From the NCBI GenBank assembly GCA_022841905.1, contig JALHQO010000013.1, forward strand, positions 12,405-76,404: a stretch of DNA of 64,000 nt. The letters run 5' to 3'. The notes beneath the pieces are model-generated. The model made no database searches and was not told where the DNA came from. It saw only the letters and a list, made by a program, of their open reading frames with translations. Both the position numbers and the translations under genes were made by a program. Positions 41,220-50,572 of the stretch are shown one piece after another (the stretch's first letter is position 1; each line of letters starts with the position of its first letter). Origin of the DNA: Hyphomonadaceae bacterium (GTDB lineage: Bacteria; Pseudomonadota; Alphaproteobacteria; Caulobacterales; Aquidulcibacteraceae).

Positions 41220-41693
41220 CTAAGCGGCGTCGACGCGGACCGCGCCCGCGATCAGCGCGTAAAGCTCGTCAGCGCCACGCGCCGCGCGCAGTTTTTCGCG
41301 AATGTCGGCGCGGCGGAAAAAGCGGGAAACGCGCGCCAACGCTTTCAAGTGATCGGCGCCCTTATCGAGCGGCGCGAGCAGCATGAACACGAGGTCGCAA
41401 GCGCGGCCGTCGAGTGCGTCAAAATTCTGTGGGATGTCGAGCCGCGCGAACACGCCAACGGGCCGCGTCACGCCAGCCACCGCCGCATGCGGAATGGCGA
41501 CGCCTTCGCCGACGCCTGTGCCGGCAAGCCGCTCGCGCATCAAGACGGCGTCAAACGCGACGCGCGCATCGACGCCAGCGGGACGCGCAATCGTCTCCGC
41601 CATCGTCATCAGCGCTTGCCGGCGCGATACTGCCGCCAATCGGGGCAAAATCGCTTCTGGCGCGATCAGATCGCCTAGTTCGTGCATTGCCAC
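41220..41693 (-). CDS. ptsN: PTS IIA-like nitrogen regulatory protein
   Basis: 157 aa; LMRERLAGTGVGEGVAIPHAAVAGVTRPVGVFARLDIPQNFDALDGRACDLVFMLLAP. Confidence 0.93.
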   Translation of the reverse strand: MAMHELGDLIAPEAILPRLAAVSRRQALMTMAETIARPAGVDARVAFDAVLMRERLAGTGVGEGVAIPHAAVAGVTRPVGVFARLDIPQNFDALDGRACDLVFMLLAPLDKGADHLKALARVSRFFRRADIREKLRAARGADELYALIAGAVRVDAA

Positions 41694-41744
41694 CCTGTCT
41701 CGCGTTTCGCCGCTGCAGAAGCGGCGCCAACGTTTGCGGAAACC

Positions 41745-42356
41745 TTAAGTTCCGTTCGCTTTCCGGGCCCGCTCCGGATCGATCCAGCCCACATTCCCAT
41801 CGGCGCGCCGATACACGACGTTCAATCCGCCATTGGCGGCGTTTCTGAACATCAGGGCCGGCGTGTCCGAAAGATCGAGCTGCATAACCGCCATCGAGAC
41901 GGTCATGGTGCGTACGGCGACCGTCGTCTCGGCGATCACAAGCGGCGGATCCTCCGCCGGCGCCGGCGCATCTTCGCCAGCATCAACTTCTTCCTGTAAT
42001 GGCGCGAGCACATACGATGATGCGTCCTCGGCGGGAAGGGGAGATTTGTTGTCGGCGTGGTGATTCCGCAGCCGCCGTTTGTAGCGCCTGACGCGCTTTT
42101 CGAGCTTCTCCAGCGCGTCGCCAAAAGCGCTGTGTGCGTCGCCGCCGTGACCGCCTGCCTGGAGCGAGATGCCAGATGGCAAGTGGACGAGACAATCGAC
42201 GGCCATGCCGACGCCGCCGCCATTTTTGCTGACCGTCACGACGGCGTCTGTCGCGCGTTCAAAATATTTGCTGACGCTGGCTTTAAGTTCAGATTCGATG
42301 CGAGTTCTAAGCGCTTCGCCGACATCCATCTGCCGACCGGCGACCTGTACGCGCAT
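41745..42356 (-). CDS. hpf: Ribosome hibernation-promoting factor, long form (HPF/RaiA)
   Basis: MRVQVAGRQMDVGEALRTRIESELKASVSKYFERATDAVVTVSKNGGG; C-terminal dimerisation VAVRTMTVSMAVMQLDLSDTPALMFRNAANGGLNVVYRRADGNVGWIDP. Confidence 0.94.
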   Translation of the reverse strand: MRVQVAGRQMDVGEALRTRIESELKASVSKYFERATDAVVTVSKNGGGVGMAVDCLVHLPSGISLQAGGHGGDAHSAFGDALEKLEKRVRRYKRRLRNHHADNKSPLPAEDASSYVLAPLQEEVDAGEDAPAPAEDPPLVIAETTVAVRTMTVSMAVMQLDLSDTPALMFRNAANGGLNVVYRRADGNVGWIDPERARKANGT

Positions 42357-42580
42357 GAAGACCTCCTTGTTTGCCGCGAGCCTTGCGGGGAGCCTTCGAG
42401 ACCGGATCCCGCCCCCCTGGGACAGTCCCGATGCCAAGCCCTTAAGGTAGGCCTCGGGGCGGGTCGGGTCAACGCGTAGAGGGCGCAAAGGGCGCCGAGA
42501 ATGGACGGTTCGCCGCATCCGCGAGCAATGCTCTTTTAGTCTGCCCCACAATGGCCCATTTGTGCGCTGGCGAGGGGAAG

Positions 42581-43507
42581 ATGAGCGCAGAGAATACGGG
42601 TGTTGCGGCGGCGTCGGCGCGCGCGACTCAGTGGCTCGATCTCACCGCGATCGTGTTCTGCACTCTGGCGTGGGGCACCACGTGGTATGCGATCACGTTT
42701 CAGCTCGGCGTCGTCGATCCCGTTATCTCAGTTACATATCGCTTCACGCTCGCGGCGGCATTGTTGTTCGCGTGGTGTTTGCTGCGCGGCGAGTCGCTCA
42801 AGCTCACGCGTGCGCAGCACGCGGCGGCGTTGGGCGTCGGCGTATCGACGTTCGCGATCAATTACACGCTCGTCTATTGGGCTGAAGAGCGCGTGACGTC
42901 AGCTGTTGTCGCTGTCGTGTTTGCGGCTATGGCGTTCATGAATCTCATCGGCTTTCGAATCGCGTTCGGCCAGCGCGCGCCGGCGCTGGCTTGGGGCGCT
43001 GCGAGCCTTGGGATTGCCGGCGTCGCGCTGCTTTCGTGGGAAGAGATCGCCGGCGCTAACTTCGGCACGCGCGCGCTGATTGGCCTTGGGCTCACGTTTC
43101 TTGGCGTGATCGGCGCGGTGGTCGGCAACATCTATGCGCGCCGTGGTGAAATCGCTGGCGCGACTGTGGCGGCGTCCACGGGCTGGGCGATGGCGTATGG
43201 GGCGGGGACGTTGGCGCTGTTCGCGCTCGCCACCGGCCGCGCCTGGGTGTTCGAGCCGACTTGGGCCTACACGCTTTCGCTTTTTTACCTCGCCGCCATC
43301 GGCTCGGTGATCGCGTTTCTCTTGTATTACGGCCTCGCGCGCCGGCGCGGCTATGCGACGGCTTCCTACATTTCCGCGCTGGCGCCGCCCGTGGCGATGA
43401 CAGTCTCGGCTTTGTTTGAGGACAAAGTCTGGGGTCTCTTCGCGCTCGGCGGCGTCGTACTGGTGATCGCGGGGCAGTTCTTGCTGCTGCGCGCGAAGCG
43501 CGCTTAG
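42581..43507 (+). CDS. DMT/EamA family transporter
   Basis: about 10 TM; CTLAWGTTWYAITFQLGVVDPVISVTYRF; start may be ATG 42551. Confidence 0.87.
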   Translation: MSAENTGVAAASARATQWLDLTAIVFCTLAWGTTWYAITFQLGVVDPVISVTYRFTLAAALLFAWCLLRGESLKLTRAQHAAALGVGVSTFAINYTLVYWAEERVTSAVVAVVFAAMAFMNLIGFRIAFGQRAPALAWGAASLGIAGVALLSWEEIAGANFGTRALIGLGLTFLGVIGAVVGNIYARRGEIAGATVAASTGWAMAYGAGTLALFALATGRAWVFEPTWAYTLSLFYLAAIGSVIAFLLYYGLARRRGYATASYISALAPPVAMTVSALFEDKVWGLFALGGVVLVIAGQFLLLRAKRA

Positions 43508-44415
43508 GGCAGCGCGCGCAGCGCCGCCGCCGCGCCCGGCAGCAGCACATCGTCTTCAGTGCTCTCGCTTAAGCGCGCATTAATCCATACCGCTTGCAGG
43601 AACGCCATGGTGTTGTGGCGCTTCGCCAACCCCGCTTGCGACGCGAAGGCTTCGCTCCAGGCATTGAGCGGCGCGGGATTCATCAGTTGCTCGAACCAGG
43701 CCGTCCACTCCGCTTCGGTGAACGCACCGCGCCGGGCGATGAACAGGATCGGACGCATTAGCCGCTCGGGTTCGCCATAGGTGTAGAAGTGGGTCGTCGG
43801 CGCGACTTGGCTCGCGACTGCATCGCGAATCGCGCGCATATGGGCAGCGTCGTTGAAGTTCGGATCGAGCGCGATCTGCATCAGTAAATCCGCGCCATGC
43901 GCCACGCCATGGCGCCAGCCCTCGCGTTCATCGAAGCCGCGATAATCGCGTACGCCGCGCACATACTCGACGGAACGCGCAACGATCTCGTTGTACATGG
44001 CGTCATCGTAGTAGCCATTGATGCGGTCGGCGCGCACCAGCTCCGAGAGTGCAAGCGCCGCGAACGGCCGCGCAAAGCCGTCCGGATCGGGGCCGCGCAT
44101 CATCGCCAGCGTTTCATTGGTGAGATTGGTGCGCGTCGCCACTGAAAGCTGGTCGCTCCGCAACAGCCGCGTCAGGCCCTCATACGCAACTTGATCGCGC
44201 AAGAATGGATCGGGCGAGGCAAGGCACGCGACCAGCCCATGCGCAAACCGTTGCCGCTCGCCCGCGTCCGCAATGGCAAACTCCGCCGCCCGCAACGCCT
44301 CCAGCGCCGCGCGGTCGTAGCCCGCCGGCGGGCACGCAGAGACTTGCGTCGCGCCCGCCGGCGCGGTGGCGCAGGCGGCGAGCAGGAGGGCGGCTGCGAG
44401 GGCGAGGTGTTTCAT
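43504..44415 (-). CDS. Hypothetical lipoprotein
   Basis: MKHLALAAALLLAACATAPAGA lipobox; 304 aa. Confidence 0.7.
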   Translation of the reverse strand: MKHLALAAALLLAACATAPAGATQVSACPPAGYDRAALEALRAAEFAIADAGERQRFAHGLVACLASPDPFLRDQVAYEGLTRLLRSDQLSVATRTNLTNETLAMMRGPDPDGFARPFAALALSELVRADRINGYYDDAMYNEIVARSVEYVRGVRDYRGFDEREGWRHGVAHGADLLMQIALDPNFNDAAHMRAIRDAVASQVAPTTHFYTYGEPERLMRPILFIARRGAFTEAEWTAWFEQLMNPAPLNAWSEAFASQAGLAKRHNTMAFLQAVWINARLSESTEDDVLLPGAAAALRALP

Positions 44416-44472
44416 GGGCGCGAGTGAGCGCGCGTCAGAGGTGGGCGGCAACTGCGTTGCGACGAACGCCGC

Positions 44473-45954
44473 CTAAAACCCAGCCGCCAGCTTCCGCTTG
44501 CGCTCTACACTGCTCGGTATCCGCAGGCTCTCGCGGTATTTCGCTACGGTGCGGCGGGCAATGTCGATGCCTTTTTCGCGGAGGATTTCGACGATGCGGT
44601 CGTCGCTCAGGATTTCGTGCTCGGCTTCGCGGTCGATCAGGCCTTTGATTTCGTAGCGTACGGCTTCGGCAGAATGGCTTTCGCCACCATCGGAAGCGTT
44701 GATCGAGGCGGTGAAGAAGTATTTCAGCTCGAACACGCCGCGCGCGCAGGAGAGATACTTGTTCGAGGTCACACGGCTGACCGTGCTCTCGTGCATCTCG
44801 ATCGCTGCGGCCACCGTCTTCAAGTTCAGTGGCCGCAGATGCGCGACGCCTTTGTCGAAGAAGCCGTCCTGCTGCCGCACGATCTCGCGCGCGACTTTCA
44901 GGATCGTCTTGGCGCGCTGATCCAAGCTCTTCACCAGCCACGACGCATTCGCCGCGCATTCGGTGAGGAATTGCTTGTCTTCCTCGCGCTTGGCCGTCTT
45001 TGACACCGTCGCGTAATAGCGCTGGTTCATCAGCACGCGCGGCATGGTGTCGGCGTTGAGTTCGACCAGCCAAGTGCCGTCCGGCGCCTGTTTGATGTAA
45101 ACATCCGGCGCGACCGATTGCACATGGCCGCCGCCGAACCCAGCGCCGGGCTTGGGCGTCAGCGCGCGAACCTCGGCGACCATTTCCAGCAAATCTTCGC
45201 GATCGACATCGCAAATGTGCTGCAAGCGCTCGAAATGGCCCTTGGCGAGTAGGTCGAGATTGCCGATCAGCTTTTCCATCGCCGGATCGAAGCGGTCGCG
45301 GTCTTTCAGTTGCAGCGCCAGGCATTCGGCGACATCGCGCGCCATGACGCCGACAGGCTCGAAGCCCTGCATGATGGCGAGCACGCGCTCGACGCGCGGG
45401 TAGGGTGCGCCGATGCGGCCGGCGATCTCCAACAGATCGGCGCGCATGTAGCCCCAATCATCCACCGCATCGATCAAGGCCGCGCCGATCATGCGATCGA
45501 CCGCATCGAGACCGGCTTCCGTGAGCTGTGCATCGAGATGCTCGGCGAGCGTGATGTCGTTCGCCAGCGTCTCTTCGATGCCGGGCATGTCGTCGAAGCT
45601 TTTGCCCGACGATGCTTTCGACCAATCGGTGAGAGGGGCCGCACCCGCTTCTGCCAATTCGTTGGCGCTCAGATCCGGCGCCATGTCGGCAACGCTGACA
45701 TCGAGCGCGGCTTCCGCCGGCGCCATGCCGCTATCGAACTCAAGCGCTTGCGCGTCGCCGCTATCGCTCGCGGCTTTCGTCGCTTCGGCCGAACCTTCCT
45801 CGCGCTCCAGCAATGGATTGCGCTCGAGTTCGCCTTCGACGAATTCCTGAAGCTCAACATTGGAAAGTTGCAGCAGCTTGATCGCCTGCTGCAATTGCGG
45901 CGTCATCACCAGGGCCTGGCCCTGGCGCATCTCCAGACGGGGGGTCATCGCCAT
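44473..45954 (-). CDS. rpoN: RNA polymerase sigma-54 factor
   Basis: MRQGQALVMTPQLQQAIKLLQLSNVELQEFV...IEMHESTVSRVTSNKYLSCARGVFELKYFF...IARRTVAKYRESLRIPSSVERKR (RpoN box ARRTVAKYRE). Confidence 0.97.
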   Translation of the reverse strand: MAMTPRLEMRQGQALVMTPQLQQAIKLLQLSNVELQEFVEGELERNPLLEREEGSAEATKAASDSGDAQALEFDSGMAPAEAALDVSVADMAPDLSANELAEAGAAPLTDWSKASSGKSFDDMPGIEETLANDITLAEHLDAQLTEAGLDAVDRMIGAALIDAVDDWGYMRADLLEIAGRIGAPYPRVERVLAIMQGFEPVGVMARDVAECLALQLKDRDRFDPAMEKLIGNLDLLAKGHFERLQHICDVDREDLLEMVAEVRALTPKPGAGFGGGHVQSVAPDVYIKQAPDGTWLVELNADTMPRVLMNQRYYATVSKTAKREEDKQFLTECAANASWLVKSLDQRAKTILKVAREIVRQQDGFFDKGVAHLRPLNLKTVAAAIEMHESTVSRVTSNKYLSCARGVFELKYFFTASINASDGGESHSAEAVRYEIKGLIDREAEHEILSDDRIVEILREKGIDIARRTVAKYRESLRIPSSVERKRKLAAGF

Positions 45955-45968
45955 CGCGGGCCCTCGGT

Positions 45969-46742
45969 CTAGTGGTAATCTTTGCCGAGATACCTTTCGC
46001 GCACGACCGCCGAAGCCATCACCTCTTGAGGTGTGCCTTCGAACATCACTTCGCCGTCAAACATGATCGATGCACGGTCCACGATCTGCAGCGTTTCGCG
46101 CACATTGTGGTCGGTGATCAGAACGCCAAGCCCGCGCTGTTTCAGAAACAGCACAAGCTCGCGGATGTCGTTGATGGCGAGCGGGTCGATGCCTGCGAAA
46201 GGCTCGTCGAGCAACATGAAGGACGGACGCGTCGCCAAGGCGCGTGCGATTTCGACCCGACGCCGCTCGCCGCCCGAGAGGGCAGACGCAGGCGCATCTT
46301 TCAGGTGATCCACACGCAGTTCGGCGAGCAGCCCGTCAACGATTTCGCGGCGCTTCGAGCGAGACCGCTCGGAAAGCTCCACGATCGACATGACGTTCTG
46401 TTCGACGGTGAGACCACGGAAGATCGACGGCTCTTGTGGGAGATAGCCCACGCCAAGCCGCGCGCGTTGGTACATAGGCAGTGTTGTGACGTCCTGGCCG
46501 TCCAACAAGATTTGCCCTTGGTCCACGCGTACGAGCCCCGTAATCATATAGAAGCAGGTGGTTTTCCCTGCTCCGTTGGGGCCCAACAAACCAACGACCT
46601 CGCCGCGATTGACGGTGATGGATACATCCTTCACCACGCGGCGGCCGCGATAGGATTTCCCGATCGAAACCGCGCCTAGACCGCCTTGTGCGGACTGGGC
46701 CTTGGCCGAACGGCTTGCAGCGCCCTCAGGGCTCATATGCAC
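45969..46742 (-). CDS. lptB: LPS export ABC transporter ATP-binding protein
   Basis: GLLGPNGAGKTTCFYMITGLV, LSGGERRRVEIARALATRPSFMLLDEPFAGIDPLA. Confidence 0.97.
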   Translation of the reverse strand: MHMSPEGAASRSAKAQSAQGGLGAVSIGKSYRGRRVVKDVSITVNRGEVVGLLGPNGAGKTTCFYMITGLVRVDQGQILLDGQDVTTLPMYQRARLGVGYLPQEPSIFRGLTVEQNVMSIVELSERSRSKRREIVDGLLAELRVDHLKDAPASALSGGERRRVEIARALATRPSFMLLDEPFAGIDPLAINDIRELVLFLKQRGLGVLITDHNVRETLQIVDRASIMFDGEVMFEGTPQEVMASAVVRERYLGKDYH

Positions 46743-46776
46743 TCACCGCGGCTAAGATTTCGTAACGATTGGACGA

Positions 46777-47328
46777 TCACTGGCGCGGTTGGCCCGAATT
46801 TTGCCCGCCTTCGCTGGGGACAAACACCCCGCGCACACGCCCACCGCCCTGCGGACGGATCACGGTGCGGCGGTTGCCGATGTTCAAAACCAGGGTTTCG
46901 CCCCGGATCACGTTCTCGTCCGACGCCACCACGACATTGCCGGAAAAGGTCACGCTATCTTGCGCGATCTCGTAGACGGCGCGGTTGCCGCGCGCCGATT
47001 GCGCCGGGCGTACATAATAGACTTCGCCTTCGGCGATCATGCGTTCGATGTCGCCTGAGCCCAGGCCGCCTTGCTGTTGTCCGGCAGCTGCGGCGGTCGA
47101 AGCGCTGAAGAACAGCGTAATGCGATCAGCGCGCAGGCGCGCATCGTTTTGAACAATGTCGACATCGCCGACGAGCACGAGACGGCGCTCAGTGTCGAAA
47201 TATTCGAGATTGTCGGCTGAATAGGAGACAGGCCCGCCGCTTTCGCTCAATTGAGCGTACGCGGGCGAGGCTGCGAGAGCCGTCATCAGCAGAGCGCCGG
47301 CGGCGATAAAGAAGGCTGTAGGCCTCAT
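46777..47328 (-). CDS. lptA: LptA/OstA-like periplasmic LPS transport protein
   Basis: Signal peptide; YSADNLEYFDTERRLVLVGDVDIVQNDARLRADRITLFF; context lptC-lptA-lptB. Confidence 0.88.
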   Translation of the reverse strand: MRPTAFFIAAGALLMTALAASPAYAQLSESGGPVSYSADNLEYFDTERRLVLVGDVDIVQNDARLRADRITLFFSASTAAAAGQQQGGLGSGDIERMIAEGEVYYVRPAQSARGNRAVYEIAQDSVTFSGNVVVASDENVIRGETLVLNIGNRRTVIRPQGGGRVRGVFVPSEGGQNSGQPRQ

Positions 47329-47975
47329 TGCGACGGCTCCCCGGTCTGCTCTCTGCGGTCAGGAATCTGGCCGCGGACACCGCCCCGAAGCACCAATGCC
47401 CGGTCGCTGTCCCGTAATTCATAACTTTCGGCCTGGAGCACGCCAAGGGGTCCGGCGCCGGTGACGCCCCCGCGCCCGGTCAAAGTGCCCGCTTCCAGGT
47501 CCACCATCATGTAGGGGGTGGTGAACCGGTTGCCGCCACGGTCCGAAAACAGCACCTCGCCGTCGAAAATGACGGTCTTGGCCGCTTCGTCATAGATGCC
47601 CCTGGGGGCCAGCATGATTGTTCCGGCTTCGGTCCGATAGACCGGGGCGATCAGCTCGATCGGCTGGCCCTCACCGGCCGCCCGCTCAGCCGTCTCAGCC
47701 GAAAGCTGGTAGGGGCCGCCGCCCTCGGTGCGGCCGATGAAGCGGGGGTTGATCATCCGAAGCGGCTCGGCCGGGGCGTACTGGCCGGCATTGAAGCCGC
47801 CTTCGATGGCGTAGAGCGCCATGAACACGAACACCGCTGCGAACGACGCGCCCGCGCCAGCCACGAAGAACCTCCGCAGCGCCGCGATCAGGCGCGAGCG
47901 ACGGCGGGCGCTGCGCAGCGTGGCGGCGCGCTTGGGCTCCCAGTCGAAGTCGGCGAAATGGGCAGTTGCAGTCAT
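47325..47975 (-). CDS. lptC: LPS export protein LptC
   Basis: Single N-terminal TM; NPRFIGRTEGGGPYQLSAETAER...IYDEAAKTVIFDGEVLFSDRGGNRFTTPYMMVDLEAGTLTG; context. Confidence 0.87.
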   Translation of the reverse strand: MTATAHFADFDWEPKRAATLRSARRRSRLIAALRRFFVAGAGASFAAVFVFMALYAIEGGFNAGQYAPAEPLRMINPRFIGRTEGGGPYQLSAETAERAAGEGQPIELIAPVYRTEAGTIMLAPRGIYDEAAKTVIFDGEVLFSDRGGNRFTTPYMMVDLEAGTLTGRGGVTGAGPLGVLQAESYELRDSDRALVLRGGVRGQIPDRREQTGEPSQ

Positions 47976-48115
47976 GTTCCTCCGGCTTGTCGCCCGGCCC
48001 GGGGGCGGAAGCAAGGCGAGGCGGCGGTCCGGCGAACGCGTCGATCCGTACTGCCTCTGGCGGCTGCAGCGCCGCGCACTAGATACCGGCTCTCAGCGGC
48101 AGAGGATTGAGCACG

Positions 48116-49327
48116 ATGCGGGTTTTGACGTTTGCGACGGTTATTCTTTTTGCCGCGTGCAACGGCGCGCCAAGCAATGGCCAGACGGCCACGCCGGGTG
48201 CGCCGGTCGAGCAAGGCCAGGCCAACGCCAATTTCCAGCCCGCTTTCGAAGGCCAGACGCGCGCGCCTGCACTGACGTCCGGCGTCGTGATCGAGACGCA
48301 AGAGATTGCCGCACGCCTCGATCATCCGTGGGGCATCGCTGTTTTGCCGGACGGCAATTTGCTAGTCACCGAACGCGCCGGGCGCCTGCGCCTGATCACG
48401 CCGCAAGGCCAAGTCTCTGAGCCGCTCACCGGTTTGCCGGCAGTCGATGCGCGCGGGCAGGGCGGTTTGCTCGATCTCGCGCTGTCGCTGACTTTCGCGG
48501 CTGATCGGCTGATCTATTGGTCCTATGCCGAGCCGCGCGGCAACGGTACGAACGCGACGGCCGTCGCGCGCGGCCGTCTAAATGACAACGCCACTGGCGT
48601 TGAAAATGTGCAGCGCATCTTTCAGCAGAATCCAGCCTGGAATTCGCGCGGCCATTTCGGCTCGCGCCTCGTCTTCGATGGCCAAGGCCGCCTCTACATT
48701 ACGCTCGGCGATCGCCAGGGCGACGACTCGCGCGGGCTTGCGCAAGATCGCTCCGTCACCATCGGCAAAGTTGTACGCATCAATGCCGATGGCGCGATCC
48801 CGTCTGACAATCCGTTCGTCGGCCAAGCGGACGCAGCGGCTGAGGTCTGGTCCTACGGTCACCGCAACGTGCAAGGCGCCGACATCCACCCCGGCACCGG
48901 CGCGCTATGGACGATCGAGCACGGACCGCGCGGCGGCGATGAACTGAACCTCACTCAAGCTGGCCTCAATTACGGTTGGCCGGTTATCTCATACGGCATC
49001 GAATATCGCGGCGGCGCCGTCACCGGCGGCATCGCCGCGCAAGACGGCATGGAGCAGCCAAACTATTATTGGGATCCGGTCATTGCGCCCGGCGACATGG
49101 ATTTCTACCGCGGCGAGCTGTTTCCGTGGCGCGGCGACATTCTGATCGCCGGGCTGGAGACCGAGGCGCTCATTCGCGTTCGTGTGGATGGTCCGCGCGT
49201 GATCGGCGAAGAGCGTTTCGATCTCGGCGTCGGCCGCATTCGCGACCTCGCCGAGGCCGCAGACGGCTCAATCTACATCGTCACCGACGAAGACAATGGC
49301 CGCGTGGTGCGGCTGATACCGCAATAG
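48116..49327 (+). CDS. PQQ-dependent aldose sugar dehydrogenase-like (YliI family), exported
   Basis: LDHPWGIAVLPDGNLLVTERAGRLRLI...GQGGLLDLALS...NSRGHFGSRLVFDGQGRLYITLGDR...LWTIEHGPRGGDELNLTQAGLNYGWPVISYG. Confidence 0.93.
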   Translation: MRVLTFATVILFAACNGAPSNGQTATPGAPVEQGQANANFQPAFEGQTRAPALTSGVVIETQEIAARLDHPWGIAVLPDGNLLVTERAGRLRLITPQGQVSEPLTGLPAVDARGQGGLLDLALSLTFAADRLIYWSYAEPRGNGTNATAVARGRLNDNATGVENVQRIFQQNPAWNSRGHFGSRLVFDGQGRLYITLGDRQGDDSRGLAQDRSVTIGKVVRINADGAIPSDNPFVGQADAAAEVWSYGHRNVQGADIHPGTGALWTIEHGPRGGDELNLTQAGLNYGWPVISYGIEYRGGAVTGGIAAQDGMEQPNYYWDPVIAPGDMDFYRGELFPWRGDILIAGLETEALIRVRVDGPRVIGEERFDLGVGRIRDLAEAADGSIYIVTDEDNGRVVRLIPQ

Positions 49328-49337
49328 CGCGCCGCCA

Positions 49338-49964
49338 CTACTCGGAGCCGCTGGGCGCGTCCGCCGGTGCATTGAGCGCCTGCAGACGCGCCTGCAGTTC
49401 AGCATTGGTGCGCGCTTGCGCGGCGATGCCGTTATACACTTCGATCGTGAGATTATTGCGCGCGAGAATGCCGCGAATTTGCTCGGCCGCCTGCGCGCGC
49501 TCAGTTTCCGTTCCTGATGTCAGGGTGGCGCTTAGCGGCTCGATCTCGGCGCTGGCTGTGATGAACGCGCGCAGCTGGTCGTCGCTCAAGCTATCGCCGA
49601 CCGCAGCGACAGCGATGCGGTTGCTGAGCGTCTGATCTGTCTGCGAGGCTTCGAGGATCTGGTTGTATTGCTCTGGCGTAACGCCGGCTTCCTGCAAGAT
49701 TTGGCTGATCCGAATCTGGTTTTGCTGTTGCTCTTCCGTTGTTGTGCCGGGCGTCAGCTGATTTATTTGCGAGCGGGCGGCGACGAATGCGTCGATCTGC
49801 GCGTCAGTGTAGCCGGTCGTCGCTTGCGGCGCTGCCGGCGGCGGCGTTGTTGTTTGCGCTTGTGGCTGGTGCGCAGACGTTTCGCCATTGCTAGCGCACG
49901 CCGCCAACGGCGCCATGCCAGCGAGTAGCGCCGCTGCCGCGGCCATTGAAGTAAAACGGATCAT
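49338..49964 (-). CDS. Secreted DUF4168-like protein
   Basis: Signal peptide/lipobox; Q-rich YTDAQIDAFVAARSQINQLTPG...QILQEAGVTPEQYNQILEASQTDQTLSNRI. Confidence 0.65.
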   Translation of the reverse strand: MIRFTSMAAAAALLAGMAPLAACASNGETSAHQPQAQTTTPPPAAPQATTGYTDAQIDAFVAARSQINQLTPGTTTEEQQQNQIRISQILQEAGVTPEQYNQILEASQTDQTLSNRIAVAAVGDSLSDDQLRAFITASAEIEPLSATLTSGTETERAQAAEQIRGILARNNLTIEVYNGIAAQARTNAELQARLQALNAPADAPSGSE

Positions 49965-50051
49965 CTCAGACTCCGGGTCCGCTCGCCCGCCCACACTTGT
50001 TCTACGCATACGGTAGCGAACGGTTCCGAAATTCCTTCAGGTTCCGCTGAC

Positions 50052-50519
50052 TTAGAGCGTGCGCGCCGCCACGAGTAAGCGATCTAGCAGCGCATCAAGC
50101 TGGACGCGCTCGCGCGCGTCGAGCGCCGACAGCAGTCGCTCTTCCGCCGCCAACGCGATCGGCGCGATGCGCGCATGAACGCTCTCGCCTTGCGCCGTCA
50201 GCGAAAGATTTTGCCGCCGCGCGTCGTCGGTGTCAGCGCTCGCCCGCAAACGCTTGGCCGCCACCAGCCGCGCCACCGCGCGCGAGACCGCGACCTTGTC
50301 CATCTCAGTGGCCTCGGCGATCTCTTTTGCCGTGAGCCCCGGCCTGCGGCCAAGCACGGCGATGATGCGCCATTCGGGGATGGTGAGATCGAAGGTCTTG
50401 GCGTAGCGCGCCGCGATCGCGCGAGAGACGCGGTTCGACAGGATCGAGAGCCGGTAGGGGAGAAAATCCTCCAGAACCAGCAAATCGGCCGGGCTTGGTT
50501 TACGTTTCGCGCTTGCCAT
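50052..50519 (-). CDS. MarR family transcriptional regulator
   Basis: FDLTIPEWRIIAVLGRRPGLTAKEIAEATEMDKVAVSRAVARLVAAKRLRASADTDDARRQNLSLTAQG. Confidence 0.95.
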   Translation of the reverse strand: MASAKRKPSPADLLVLEDFLPYRLSILSNRVSRAIAARYAKTFDLTIPEWRIIAVLGRRPGLTAKEIAEATEMDKVAVSRAVARLVAAKRLRASADTDDARRQNLSLTAQGESVHARIAPIALAAEERLLSALDARERVQLDALLDRLLVAARTL

Positions 50520-50538
50520 TGGTTTCAGATGAAACTAA
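50519..50538. promoter_or_regulatory. Near-perfect palindromic operator between marR and hppD, candidate MarR site
   Basis: TTGGTTTCAGATGAAACTAA, core GTTTCA-GA-TGAAAC, abutting the marR start codon and 34 bp before the hppD ATG. Confidence 0.7.
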
Positions 50539-50572
50539 ATCGGAGGAAAGATCAAGCCGCCGAGGAAATGTC

